From: Cervus elaphus
Lineage: Eukaryota; Chordata; Mammalia; Artiodactyla; Cervidae
Direction: 5' to 3'
DNA: 64,000 nt
NCBI RefSeq assembly: GCF_910594005.1
Contig: NC_057829.1
Location: 61,797,001-61,861,000, forward strand
Positions 10,389 through 21,562 of this stretch are shown piece by piece. How positions within the stretch are numbered: the first letter of the stretch is position 1; every line of letters starts with the position of its first letter. Below the pieces are notes generated by a model. It did not search any database, was not told the origin of the DNA, and was given only the letters and a program-made list of their open reading frames with translations. The position numbers and the translations under genes were made by a program.

Positions 10389-11212
10389 ATAAAAACCATT
10401 GCCCCCAGAAAGATACTATGAGCTGAAGAGATACTCAGAAAGGGAATCAAAAGTAATCAAAAGTAGATGGGTTTAAATGAAAATCTGAGGGTCTGAGGTA
10501 TTTTACAGTTCATAGGAAAACAACAAAAGGCCAATTCACATAAAATGGGGATTGGCCTTAACTATATATATGTGTGTGTGTGTGTGTATATATATACACA
10601 TATATGTATATATACATCATAATTTCTGAGAAAAGATGTGGTGACTCCTACTGAGAAGAGAGAAAACCAGACTGGGTCAGATGGACTTATAATAGTAGAA
10701 GACAGAACTTTAAGTAGTTAGGAAGAATTTTAGGGGAAAAAATACAAAGTATACAGAATGAAACAACATAAAATCTGAGGATTAAGAGATAAACGGTCCA
10801 CCCAAGGAAACTGAGAACAAAAAGACAAACAATCTGGGGTAGAGCAGGGCCTCTCAGAGTATGGAGCCCACAGAACAATCAACCGTTTTTCATCCAGAGA
10901 AATGCTCAGGGAAGAATCTACTGAGCCAAGAGGTGAAGCCGGTGCCCACAAGGACAACAATTCTGACTCAAATCCAAAGATGAAAGTTCTATGACCAAAA
11001 CAAATCACAAAAAAAAAACAAAAAAAGAAAACACAGCCTTTGTCTCCTTTAGAGATCAACAGAGGCTCAAAGAGTGCTCACACTAGCCTGGAAACAAAGA
11101 TAAATAGCAAATAAGAATCAAAATCCCAAGGATGAGGAGCTAAATGAGGGATCTACAGAATGGAAGAGCAAAACTACACAATGTTGGAAAGAATGGAATA
11201 ATTAGAACTTGT
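10389..11212. other. Intron 6 sequence with a TA/TG microsatellite
   Basis: Holds a mixed (TA)n(TG)n(TA)n run at about 10563-10617 with dyad symmetry. Otherwise AT-rich with nothing recognised. Confidence 0.5.
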
Positions 11213-13853
11213 ACCAAGTCAAAGAGTCCGAAATGCAGTACTTGGATGCAACCTCAAAAACAACAGAAAGATCTCTGGTTTGCTTCTAAGGCAAACCATT
11301 CAATATCACGGTAATCCAAGCCTATGTTTCCGACCAGTAACACTGAAGAAGCTGAAGTTGAACGGATCTATGAAGACCTACAAGACCTTTTAGAACTAAC
11401 ACCCAAAAAAGATGTCCTTTTCATTACAGGGGATGGGAATGCAAAGGGAGGAAGTCAAGAAACACCTGAAGTAACAGGCAAATTTGACTTTGGAGTACAG
11501 GACGAAGCAGGGCAAAGGCTAACAGAGTTTTGCCAAGAGAACACACTGGTCATAGCAAACACCCTCTTCCAACAACACAAGGGAAGACACTACACACGGA
11601 CATCACCAGATGGGCAACACTGAAATGAGACTGATTATATTCTTTGCAGCCAAAGATGGAGAAGCTCTATACAGTCAGCAAAAACAAGACTGGGAGCTGA
11701 CTGTGGCTCAGATCATGAACTCCTTATTGCCAAATTCAGACTGAAATTGAAGAAAGTAGGGAAAACCACTAGACCATTCAGGTATGACCTAATCAAATCC
11801 CTTATGATTATATGGTGGAAGTGAGAAATAGATTTAAGGGACTAGATCTGATAGACAGAGTATCTGATGAACTATGGACAGAGGTTCGTGACATTGTACA
11901 GGAGACAGGGAGCAAGACCATTCCCCAAAAAAAGAAATGCAAAAACACAAAATGGCTGTCTGAGGAGGCCTTACAAATAGCTGTGAAAAAAAGAGAAGTG
12001 AAAAGCAAAGGAGAAAAGGAAGGATATACCCATTTGAATGCAAAGTTCCAAAGAATAGCAAGGAGAGATAAGAAAGCCTTCCTCAGTGATCAGTGCAAAG
12101 AAATAGAGGAAAACAAGAGAATGGGAAAGACTAGAGATCTCTTCAAGAAAATTAGAGCTAGCAAGGGAACATTTCATGCAAAGATGGGCTCAATAAAGGA
12201 CACAAATGGTATGGACCTAACAGAAGCAGAAGAAATTAAGAAGAGGTGGCAAGAATACACAGAAGAACTGTACAAAAAAGATCTTCACGACCCAGATAAT
12301 CACGATGGTGTGATCACTCACCTAGAGCCAGACATCCTGGAATGTGAAGTCAAGTGGGCCTTGGGAAGCATCACTACAAACAAAGCTAGTGGAAGTGATG
12401 GATTTCCAGTTGAGATATTTCAAATCCTAAAAGATGATGCTGTGAAAGTGCTGCACTCAATATGCCAGCAAATTTGGAGAAATCAGCAGTGGCCACAGGA
12501 CTGGAAAAGGTCAGTTTTCATTCCACTCCCAAAGGCAAGGCAATGCCAAAGAATGTTCAAACTACCACATAATTGCACTCATCTCACACGCTAGCCAAGT
12601 AATGCTCAAAATTTTCCAAGTCAGGCTTCAACAATATGTGAACCAAGAACTTCCAGATGTTCAAGCTGGTTTTAGAAAAGGCAGAGGAACCAGAGATCAA
12701 ACTGCCAACATCCGCTGGATCATCAAAAAAGCAAGAGAGTTCCAGAAAAACATCTATTTCTACTTTATTGACTATGCCAAAGCCTTTGACCGTGCGGATT
12801 ACAACAAACTGTGGAAAAATTTGAAAAAGATGGGAATACCAGGCCACCTGACCCGCGTCTTGAGAAACCTGTATGCAGGTCAGCAAGCAACTGGACATGG
12901 AACAACAGACTGGTTCCAAATAGGAAAAGGAGTACCTCAAGGCTATATATTGTCACCCTGCTTATTTAACTTATATGCAGAGTACATCATAAGAAATGCT
13001 GGGCTCGAAGAAGCACAAGCTGGAATCAAGATTGCTGGGAGAAATATCAATAACCTCAGATACACAGATGACACCACCCTTATGGCAGAAAGTGAAGAAG
13101 AATTAAAGAGCCTCTTGATGAAAGTGAAAGAGGAGAGTGAAAAAAGTTGGCTTAAAGCTCAACATTCAGAAAACTAAGATCACGGCATCTGGTCCCATCA
13201 CTTCATGGCAAATAGATGGGGAAACAGTGGAAACAGTGGCTGACTTTATTTTTTTGGGCTCCAAAATCACTGCAGATGGTGACTGCAGCCATGAAATTAA
13301 AAGACGCTTAGTCCTTGGCAGGAAAGTTATGACCAACCTTCACAGCATATTAAAAAGCAGAGATATTACTTTGCCAACAAAGGTCTGTATAGTCAAGGCT
13401 ATGGTTTTTCCAGTAGTCATGTATGGATGTGAGAGTTGGACTATAAAGAAAGCTGAGCATCGAAAAAATGATGTTTTTGAACTGTGGTGTTGGAGAAGAT
13501 TCTTGAGAGCCCCATGGACTGCAAGCAGATCCAACCAGTCCATCCTAAAGGAAATGAGTCCTGAATATTCATTGAAAGGACTGATGCTGAAGCTGAAACT
13601 CCAATCCTTTGGCCACCTGATGCAAAGAACTGACTCATTTGAAAAGACCCTGATGTTGGTAAAGTTTAGAGGTGGGAGGAGAAGGGGACTGCAGAGGATG
13701 AGATGGCTGGATGGCATCCACTGACTCAATGGACATGAGTTCGGGTAAACTCCGGGAGCTGGTGATAGACAGGGAGACCTGGCGTGCTGCAGTCCATAGG
13801 GTCGCAAAGAGTCAGACATGCTGAGTGACTGAATGGGACTGAACCAAGCCAAA
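11213..13853 (+). mobile_element. BovB (RTE) LINE, 5'-truncated and decayed
   Basis: Runs from the end of the endonuclease domain through the RT domain to the ACTGAACCA 3' end. Near-matching 11-bp flanks (accaagtcaaa at 11213 and accaagccaaa at 13843) look like target-site duplication. The frame is broken into pieces at about 11324-11623, 11812-12594, 12602-13177 and 13137-13724. The RT active-site motif reads Y-T-D-D instead of Y-A-D-D. Confidence 0.9.
11812..13724 (+). pseudogene. BovB reverse transcriptase remnant
   Basis: Three overlapping or adjacent open pieces encode the RTE-type RT. The first contains the linker (D-L-F-K-K-I-R-A-S-K-G-T-F-H) and V-K-W-A-L-G-S-I-T-T-N-K-A-S-G-S-D. The second contains Y-F-I-D-Y-A-K-A-F-D-R, V-P-Q-G-Y-I-L-S-P-C-L-F and R-Y-T-D-D-T-T-L. 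The third holds the C-terminal L-G-S-K-I-T-A-D-G-D-C-S-H-E-I and C-E-S-W-T. Frameshifts lie near 12590 and 13145. The QGC to QGY and YADD to YTDD changes would abolish or weaken activity. It is a dead copy with no host role. Confidence 0.85.
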
Positions 13854-13864
13854 TACATCTAGGA

Positions 13865-14350
13865 GACTGTACTCATGTTTTATCTCTAAGGTTTGTATAA
13901 TCTCTATTCTTATTCTTATGATCCTCCACAGTGATACGTTACCTGACACAGTAAAGTAAAAGAGATTTTGCTGGTGTGATTAAGTTAAAGACCTTGCAAT
14001 GGGAGAGTATCCCAGGTTATCCAGGCAGGTTCACTATAATCATAATCACATGGGTTCTTAGAAGCAGAGAACTTTTCCCAGCTGTTGTTAGAAGGAAACA
14101 TGACTATAGTAGAAGGATCAGAGACATACAACATTGCTAGCCTTGAAGATGGAGAAAGGGGACTACAAGCCAAGGAATATGGGCAATCTCTAGGAGCTAG
14201 AAAAGACAAGTAAACAGATTCTCTGCTAGAACATCCAGAAAGGAATGCATCCCTGCCAGCACCTTAGTTTTAGCCCAGTGAGATTCCTGCCAGACTTCTG
14301 ACCTATAGAAATGTAAGATAACAAATCTGTGTTGTTTTAAGTCACTTTAA
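13865..14350 (+). repeat. MLT1-type LTR (MaLR/ERVL)
   Basis: Shows the LTR order of mammalian MaLRs: a GATTAAGTTAAAGACCTT-like early part, a middle section with repeated a-g-rich motifs, then the ending cagacttctgacctatagaa followed by tgtgttgttttaagtcac. It is an ancient endogenous-retrovirus-like LTR with no coding part. Confidence 0.7.
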
Positions 14351-15260
14351 AAAAATCCTTCACAGTGAAGTACAACTTCACCGTATACTTGAATTATGTA
14401 TGCTGGACCATGGGCAAGAGAATGAGCTCCACAGATAACAGATCAGAAGGTAGGAAAGCTAAACTGTGATATGCAATGAGATCTCTGTGATCCCATGTCT
14501 CTTTCAACTTATGAGTGGTAGGCCACAAAAAGTTAACCCCATGGCAATGGCAGCAAGAGAACTCAACAGAACGAGAGTTCTATTAGGAAGTGCACCTAGA
14601 AATTCCCCATTTTGATTCACGACTACTGCCTTACTCTTCATATTCACAACTCCTCTCAACTTATTCCCATAAAATCATGCTTTGGAACTAGTTCTTCCTC
14701 TAAATAAGGAGTATAAGAACTGATTTGAGAGACTTTTGCTCATCATTAAAAACTATTCTTTCTCCAGTTATCCTGTGACTACTGCTCTAATTTACTTACC
14801 TAGATCTTGACTTCTAATTGATCATAATCTTTGACTTGGGCACCTAAGCCTCCAATACAGTCCTGACCCTTTGTTTTCCATGCTACTAAGCCAAAGATTC
14901 TGACCTGTGTTTTCTAAACTCTGAACTTTGGATCACACCATCCTGAGTGGGTAAATTGTAGGGTGGCCTCCATGTTCACATTCTGCATAACTCCCTCTTC
15001 CTAAATGTGAATGGACTTGTGACTTGTTGCTAACCAATAGAATATTGGTGACTGAGTGTTATTCCTGTGATGATTAGGTTACATGATATAGCTAAACATT
15101 TGTGATTAAATTATGAGATTATATTTATAATACATGATATATGTAATACATTTTATATATAAGATATGTATAAATACATCTTAATCTCCATCTTGTTAGC
15201 ACACACTAGAGAGACTCTCCTGCTGGCCTTGCAGACTATAAAGTAAGAAGAGAGACAAAC
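14351..15260. other. Intron 6 sequence, possible old LTR-like piece
   Basis: About 14935-15100 has an LTR-like look (ggacttgtgacttgttgcta and ccaatagaatattgg), and a TA-rich run follows near 15110-15180. Identity is uncertain; no gene is visible. Confidence 0.3.
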
Positions 15261-16440
15261 TGAAGGAAAATCGGTTAAATAAAAAGGAACTAAAACTAGC
15301 CAGAGCAACTAGGCAAGAAAAAGAAATAAAAAACAGCCAAATTTGAAAGGAGTAAAATTATCTCTATTCATGGATGATATGGTCTCATATGTAGAAAACC
15401 CTAAATATTTCACAGAAAAATTGTTAGAACTGATAAATTCAACAAAGTAGCAGGATACAAAGTCAACACAAAAAATCAGTTGTACTTCCATACACTAACA
15501 ATGAACAACCCACAAAGGAAATTAAGAAGACAATTCCATTTACATATAGCATCAAAAAGAATAAAATACTTAGGAATTAACCAAGGAGGTAAAAGATTGG
15601 TACAATAAAAACTACAAAAATTCACTGAAAAAAATTAAAGTTAACATAAATAAATGCAAAGACATCCCAGATTCTTGGATTGGAAGACTTATTACTGTTA
15701 AAATGTCAATACTACCCAAAATAATCTACTGCACTCCCTATCAAGATTCCAATGATAGTTTTTGTAGAAATAGAAAAATCCATCCTAAAATTCATATGGA
15801 GTCTCAAGGGACCCCAAATAGCTAAAACAATATTGAAATAGAACAATGCTAGAGGACTCACATTTCCTTATTTCAAAACTTACTACAAAGCTACAGTAAT
15901 CAAAACTGTATGATATTGGCATAAAGACAAACATACAGACCAACTGAATAGAAGAGGTTCCAGAAATAAACCCCCATATGTATGGATTTTCAATAAGAGT
16001 GACAAACAAGACTATTCAATGGGGAAAGGCAGTTTTTTTAACAAATGATGCTGGGAAAACTGGATATCCACATGCAAAAGGATGAAACTGGACCACTACC
16101 TAATACTATATACAAAAATTACCTAAAATAGATAAACATAAGACATAAAACAATAAAACTATTAAAGCATAGGGCAAAAGCTTCACAGCATTGGATCTGA
16201 CAATGATTTCCTGCATTAGCCACTAAAGGCATAGGCAACAAGAGAAAAAATAGACAAATGGGACTTCATAAAAATTTTTTAAATTTTGTGCAGCAGGACA
16301 CTATTAACAAAGTAAAAGCAATCCACAGAGTGGGAAGAAATATTTTCACATCATATGTCTGATAAGTGATTAATGTCTAGAATATATAAAGAATACCTAC
16401 AACTCAGTAACAAAAAATAACAACCAATTCAAAAAGGGGC

Positions 16441-16562
16441 AGGAATTCTCTGGTAGTCCAATGGTCAGGACTTGATGTTTTCACTCCTGTGGCATGGGTT
16501 CAATTCCTGGTCAGGGTACTAAGATCCCACAAACCATGCAGCACAGCCAAAAAAGAAATAAA
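16441..16562 (+). mobile_element. tRNA-Glu-derived SINE (CHR type) inside an L1
   Basis: Head ggaattctctggtagtccaa, middle ggtactaagatcccacaaac, A-rich end agccaaaaaagaaataaag. The L1 ORF2 sequence continues on both sides. Confidence 0.8.
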
Positions 16563-16899
16563 GAAATGCGCAAAGGACTTGAATAGACATTTCTCCAAAG
16601 AAGATATGCAAATAAGCAATAAAGACATGACAAGATGTTCAACATCACTAATCATTAGGAAAATGTAAATCGAAACTACAATGAGTTGCCATCTCACACC
16701 CAATAACACAGTTACAATCAAAAAAATCCCCAAAACAAAATAACAAGAGTTGCTGAGGAAGCAAAGAAATGGGAATTCTTGTGTACTATTAGTAAGAAGG
16801 TAAAATGGTGCATCAGCTATGGAAAACAGTACAGCAGTTCTGTTAGACCATATGATCCAGCAATTCCATTTCTGGGTATGGAGTCGTACCTCAGAATCC

Positions 16900-17095
16900 A
16901 AAGAGTATTGGTTCTAGGATTTCCCCATAGATCCCAAAATCCATAGATACTCAAGTCCCTTATATAAAATGGTGTATTAACAGTATTTGCATATAAGCTA
17001 CATAATCTTCCTGTATACTTTAAATCATTTGTAGATTAGTGATAATACCTAATACAATATAAATGCTATATAGTTGTAAATACAATGTAAATGAT
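16900..17095 (-). repeat. Tigger/MER2-like DNA transposon fragment
   Basis: The stretch with ccaaaatccatagatactca, taaaatggtgtattaacagt and aatacctaatacaatataaa resembles the internal part of a pogo/Tigger-family non-autonomous element. It is lodged in the old L1. The family name is uncertain. Confidence 0.4.
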
Positions 17096-17639
17096 ATGCC
17101 CAGGTTCAGAGAAGCATTATTCACAAGAGTTTTAAACGTGAAGGCAACCCAAGTGTCCTCAACAGATAAGCAAAACGTGGTATATGCAATGAATGAAATG
17201 TCAGCCTTAAAAAGGAAGGAAGTTCTGACAAATGTTACAATATAGGTGAACCTTGAAGACATGCCAAAGGAAGTAAGCCAGTCACTAAAAGACAAATATT
17301 GTATGATTGATTCCACTTTTATGACGTACTTAAAGTGGTCAAAATCACAGAGACAGAAAGCAGAATGGTGGTTGCCAGGGCTAAGATGGTGCCAGGTTCA
17401 CCAAGGGGTGAACGGGGGAGTTATGGTTTAATGAGTTTTAGTTTTTTAACTAACTTTATTGTTTAATGGCATTTTAGTTTAGGAAAATGAAAGGCGTTCA
17501 AGAGGTCGATGGTGGCGATGGTTTGCACAACAGTATGAATGTAATTAATAATGTAATTAATACCACTTGCATGTACACATATAGTAGATGTTGTCATATG
17601 TATTTTAGCACTTTTTTTTTTTTAAAGAAAGGCCAAAAA

Positions 17640-18230
17640 AGGAAACAGAACTGAGTGGTCTTAAAAATTCTCAGCTTTTCCAGATGGCAAAAGACACTAA
17701 AATTAAGAAATTCACCATCAGGAAAGTACACTCTAAAGAAAAAGACCAAGGATGTGACTATAAAACCTTTTGCTAAAATCTTGGAAACATCAAAAGGTCA
17801 AAAATATTCAGTTAACACAAAGAGCACTTTCAAAAGGGCTAAAGGGTAAAGGCGTGCCTCCCAAAGCCTCTCAACACAACCAGAGGGCCTCTAGGAAGCT
17901 GAAAGGTATTGCCCCTCAGCCTTCTCAGCAGGAGTCCATGGAAGAAAAGGGTTTATCTTCAAGTTTATCTTCTGAGTGAATCTCACTAAAATCCACAGAG
18001 ACCCACAAAGTTATTGAGAAAATTACGTTGGCAGAAACACTGCTAGCTTGTACTAAAAACCACTATGAATACAAGAAGAAAGGAGGCTGTCAAATTTCAA
18101 CCGGCAGGAAGCAGGAAGGATAAAACTACTACTCTGCTTCCAACTGTTTTTCATGAAAAAGGAAGGATGACTCAGAGGGTAGAGCCAACCGTCCAGGAGG
18201 TGGAGCCCTGCTCAGCTCTCAGGTACCTTC
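17640..18230 (+). pseudogene. Coding-like stretch of unknown origin (possible processed pseudogene)
   Basis: On the plus strand, opposite to ARHGAP19 and just left of exon 6, three staggered open pieces (about 17655-17849, 17770-17979, 18065-18230) read as polar, lysine- and serine-rich protein. Fragments are K-K-F-T-I-R-K-V-H-S-K, S-R-K-L-K-G-I-A-P-Q-P-S-Q-Q, K-V-I-E-K-I-T-L-A-E-T-L-L and K-F-Q-P-A-G-S-R-K-D-K. Each handover needs a frameshift. Base composition is less AT-rich than the surrounding intron. I do not recognise the parent protein. There is no clear poly-A tail or flanking duplication, so a chance open stretch or unlisted repeat remains possible. Confidence 0.25.
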
Positions 18231-18397
18231 ATATTCCTCCCCACCTAGGTCGTTCCCTCTCAGTTTTACCACTGTCTAATTTGGTTTCCAGTTCCAGTCA
18301 GGGCCTTTCTTATTTAGCCATCTTTACAGCCCTCTCAGGATCCCACCTTGCTCCATCTCTTTATCTTCTCACTATCCAAATCCCATTTATTACCTAC

Positions 18398-18484
18398 CTT
18401 AAAAAGTTTCTGAGAGTGTTTAATCATAAAAGCCATCCCATCATTTAATTTTGTGATATTCTCTTGAAGGTCATTTGCAGTGAC
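18398..18484 (-). CDS. ARHGAP19: ARHGAP19 coding exon 6 (end of RhoGAP domain)
   Basis: An 87-bp exon (29 codons, phase 0 at both ends) with acceptor TGAATAG and donor GTAGGT. It encodes residues 281-309, from V-T-A-N-D-L-Q-E-N-I through M-A-F-M-I-K-H-S-Q-K-L-F-K. This is the closing helix of the RhoGAP domain. One residue differs from the human sequence as I recall it (D for S in L-N-D-G-M). It lies only a few hundred bases from an unexplained plus-strand coding-like stretch at 17640-18230 and is followed by the 11.7-kb intron 6. Confidence 0.93.
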
Positions 18485-19260
18485 CTATTCAGAGCAAAAG
18501 AAACCAAAAAAGAGAGATGAAGAGCTGGGAAGTGGAGGGCAGATACTCCCATTTACTTATTGATAAGCTAATTCTTTCAAATGTATGATAGCGTCTATTG
18601 CCAAGAAAGTTGACTTTAATACAGTGTTTAATTCTGGAAAGACTTTTTGGTTCAGTAGGTTTTCACCTGAAATGATATAACCTAGGAGGAACCATGTGTC
18701 CTTGAAGTGACCAGGAAATCCAAGAGAATCCATTTTCCTTTTCCAATTCTGCCTGAGAATTAGACATGTATGCAGAAGATCATCTTTCCCAGGAAAAGGG
18801 ACAAGAACAGAATCCATACCAGTCACCAATAACACTGCTCTCCAGAGAAATTAGGTTCTCCAAAGACAAAAGAGAACTGTCACTATGAATTCATGTTAAA
18901 GGTGACATCCGTTTCTTAAAAACAGTCAAATGGTCACTGACTCCCTTCTCCTGTTTCCCCTGTCTCTTTTTTAAGCACTTCAGTGTCTCTACTATCCAAA
19001 CCCTGCATTCTCAACACGTATCTTTTTTACTTAATGTTTGCTCGTTCTAAGACCTCTTAACTTTACAGTCATAGATCACTTGTTTATTTTCAGTCTCATT
19101 GAGCTGGGTCTAAATCTCTTTTAGTTATGTTGTTTTATCCCCTTAACATGGACAAATCTTGGTATGTCTTTTTCCTCTCATATCCCTCCCCACATCAACC
19201 TTCCTCTGGGCAGAAGCTCTGTTTTATGAATGGACAGGAATATGAAGCTACGGGCTTCCA
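18485..19260. other. Intron 5 sequence, no recognised element
   Basis: I see no exon, gene or clear repeat. An L1 3' tail follows. Confidence 0.4.
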
Positions 19261-19261
19261 G

Positions 19262-19335
19262 GTCAGAAACTACCACAATATTGTTAATTGGCTATACCTC
19301 AATACAAAATAAAAAATTTAAAGTTAAAAAAAGAA
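19262..19335 (+). repeat. L1 3'-end fragment
   Basis: The ending aaactaccacaatattgtta followed by ggctatacctcaatacaaaa and an A-rich tail is the typical L1 3' UTR end in ruminants. Severely truncated. Confidence 0.5.
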
Positions 19336-19823
19336 GGACATTCAGCTTTATCTAAAGAGAGTACATCTACAGGATATAGAAAAGTTAGGACAAGGCAGCA
19401 TCGCTCTATCTAAAAGCTCTTATCTAAAAGCTCAGTGACACTATCCTATATGATCATACAGCTCTGGTTTAAATTCATACCATTTGATCTTCAGAAATCA
19501 ATTTAATTTCCCAAGAAGGCTTTCATGTTAAGAAGGAGTTTACACTGACCACCCAGCATGAGTATTCTGGTATATTTCGTAGCTACAATCTTCCACTAAG
19601 AGTTTCCACTAAAATTGTCATTCAGGCTTATCAGATTGATTTATAAGCAAAATTAACAGGAATTTGTGGTTTGATAACTCTTAAATGATCTAACAAAGTA
19701 AGTTCCTAATCTTATAAAGCTGAAGACCAGAACTTGGGCCCTTGATAACCTCACCAAGTACAGCTATAGGATGAGACCCAGCTCAAGAAAACCAAGCAGT
19801 CTTTATGGTCCCCCCACACTTAC

Positions 19824-20050
19824 ATTTTTTGGCCATAAGACATGGGGCGCAAACATAAGGGCTAGGTTATAGGCGGACATCTTATTCTTGTCTTGTTTCT
19901 TTGCTGTCTGGTACAGGAGATCAAGCAGTAACTTCAGCAAGTTACGGTTGGGTGGAGGGAGAATGAGGAAGAGCAACTGAAGAGCCTCGATTTGCCGTTC
20001 CTTATCTGGTACATTGGTCTTGTTTCCTTTATCATCAAACTGCATCAAAT
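19824..20050 (-). CDS. ARHGAP19: ARHGAP19 coding exon 5 (second half of RhoGAP domain)
   Basis: A 227-bp exon encoding about residues 205-280. It holds the helices with R-Q-I-E-A-L-Q-L-L-F-L-I-L-P-P-P-N-R-N-L-L-K and K-M-S-A-Y-N-L-A-L-M-F-A-P-H-V-L. The latter contains the conserved Asn of RhoGAP domains that helps bind the GTPase switch regions. The acceptor is TTGTCAAG, ending AAG rather than CAG/TAG, which is legal but weaker. The donor is GTAAGT. The exon ends in phase 0 after P-K-N. Compared with the human protein as I recall it, changes are conservative (V for I and E for D near N-V-P-D-K-E-R). Confidence 0.95.
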
Positions 20051-20214
20051 CTTGACAATAAAAGAGATGATTGTAAAGGATGGAAAAAATACAAGAAAGA
20101 AAAAAAATCAATGTTCCTACTATGTATCATCCTCCAATAAGAGAAAGGAAAAAAAGAATCAAGAGATTATAGCAAAATACAATAACAAAATCACATCAAT
20201 ATAATTTAATAATA

Positions 20215-20765
20215 AAAAGACAAAAACCCAGTCAAAAATAGCCAAAAGACTTAAACATTCCTTCAAATAAGATATACAAGCAGCCAATAAGCATTGGTAT
20301 ACTTGGTATCATTAGCTATCAGGGAAATTTAAATGTAAATCAAAACCCCAATAAGATACTACTTCGTAATCAGCAGTGTGGCTATAGTCAAAAAGACTGA
20401 CAATAACAAGTGCTGGCAAGAATGCTGAGAAAAAAAAAAAAAGAATGCTGAGAAAATTAAACTCTTCTACAGGGACTTCCCTGGCAGTCCAGTGGTTAAG
20501 ACTCTGCGCTTTCACTGTAGGGGGTGCAAGTTTGATCACTGGCTGGGGAACTAAGATTCCACATGCCATATAGTGGAGCCAAAAAAAAACCCCACCACTC
20601 TCCTACATTTCTGGTGGGAATGTAAAAAACAGTGTGACCACTGTGGAAAACAGCTTGGCAGTTCCTCAAAAAGTGAAACATAGAGTTATCACATGACTTA
20701 GCAATTCCATTCCCAATTATATACTCAAGAGAAATGAAAACAGTCCACACATATCTCTGATAATG
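20215..20765 (+). repeat. Old L1 fragment split by a SINE
   Basis: Decayed ORF2 C-terminal sequence (agccaaaagacttaaacatt, gtaaatcaaaaccccaataa) continues after the SINE at 20471-20590 (ggtgggaatgtaaaaaacag and acttagcaattccattccca). Confidence 0.65.
20471..20590 (+). mobile_element. tRNA-Glu-derived SINE (CHR-2 type)
   Basis: agggacttccctggcagtcc head, ggggaactaagattccacat middle, A-rich end. Flanked by actcttctaca (20461) and a near copy, actctcctaca, after the tail. Confidence 0.85.
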
Positions 20766-21344
20766 CCACCCCCTTCACACTTCCTCACCAATATATTTTA
20801 CTGCTAAAAAACTATGAGAGTGAATCATGAACTGATGCCAGGATGATCTAGGCAGCTCCTTACAGAGTCAGAATCATGGCTTCTTCTCTCACAGGCTATA
20901 CAGGTTTATCAATAAAAACTGTCCCCTAGATCATCAGAATTTCAAAAGACACTGAAAACCATTTGGGTATAATCCATACAGACCTGAAAATGATTAGTGT
21001 GTTATTGAAGCTGTTTAACTTCAATTATAATTCCAGGTTTAGGAAAGGCAAATAATATTTCTAGAAACTGTTTCCTGTTAATATGAAATTGAAAACAAAA
21101 AATCCCTCCCTGTTATTAGCAAGCCATATCAAATGCTACACCTGTGCCACACCTCAGTGTGATCTCAAAGACCAGTGAATCATGGGGTGGTGGAGAGGAA
21201 GTTTCAGATACTGTACTAAATTAACTCAACAGGAAAGCAAACAGAACAGGCATTCTTCATGTTAACCCTTATCAAAAGAACTTATCAATATTTTCCATAT
21301 CTTTTTCAAAGATCCAAAAACTTTTATTTCTCCCGCCAAAAACT
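20766..21344. other. Intron 4 sequence, no recognised element
   Basis: Intronic DNA with no identifiable exon or repeat. Confidence 0.4.
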
Positions 21345-21562
21345 GTGATGATTTTGAGTGTTGGTCGCTCAGTCGCTCCCAACTCTTTGCAACCCCATGG
21401 ACCGCAGCTCACCAGGCTCCTCTGTCCATGGGATTTTCCAGGCAAGAATCCTGGAATGGGTTGCCATTTCCTTCTCCAGGGGATCTTCCCAACCCAGGGA
21501 TCGAATCCAGACCTCCTGCACTCCAGGCAGATTCTTTACTGACTAAGCTACGAGGGAAGCCA
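21345..21562 (-). mobile_element. Bov-tA SINE
   Basis: In minus orientation the BovB-derived tail (cagtcgctcccaactctttg) comes first, then cttcccaacccagggatcga, then the tRNA-like head ending gagggaagcc. Confidence 0.9.

Larger units (their letters stand above)
15261..17620 (+). repeat. Old L1 (ORF2 3' half and 3' UTR), with nested insertions
   Basis: Decayed ORF2 with recognisable stretches (ttcatggatgatatggtctc for the RT FADD region, then tgatgctgggaaaactggat) runs to a 3' UTR near 17300-17480. It is interrupted by a CHR SINE at 16441-16562 and a DNA-transposon-like piece at about 16900-17095. Its many stops show it is much older than the 1187-3699 copy. Confidence 0.75.

Noticed and set aside
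10563..10617. TA/TG run with dyad symmetry as a possible regulatory hairpin
   Set aside because: It is explained as a compound microsatellite; no further signal supports a function.
13340..13858. A 172-codon minus-strand frame
   Set aside because: Antisense to the BovB RT C-terminal region; the same type of shadow recurs at 30850-31419, 37461-38027 and 46447-47082.
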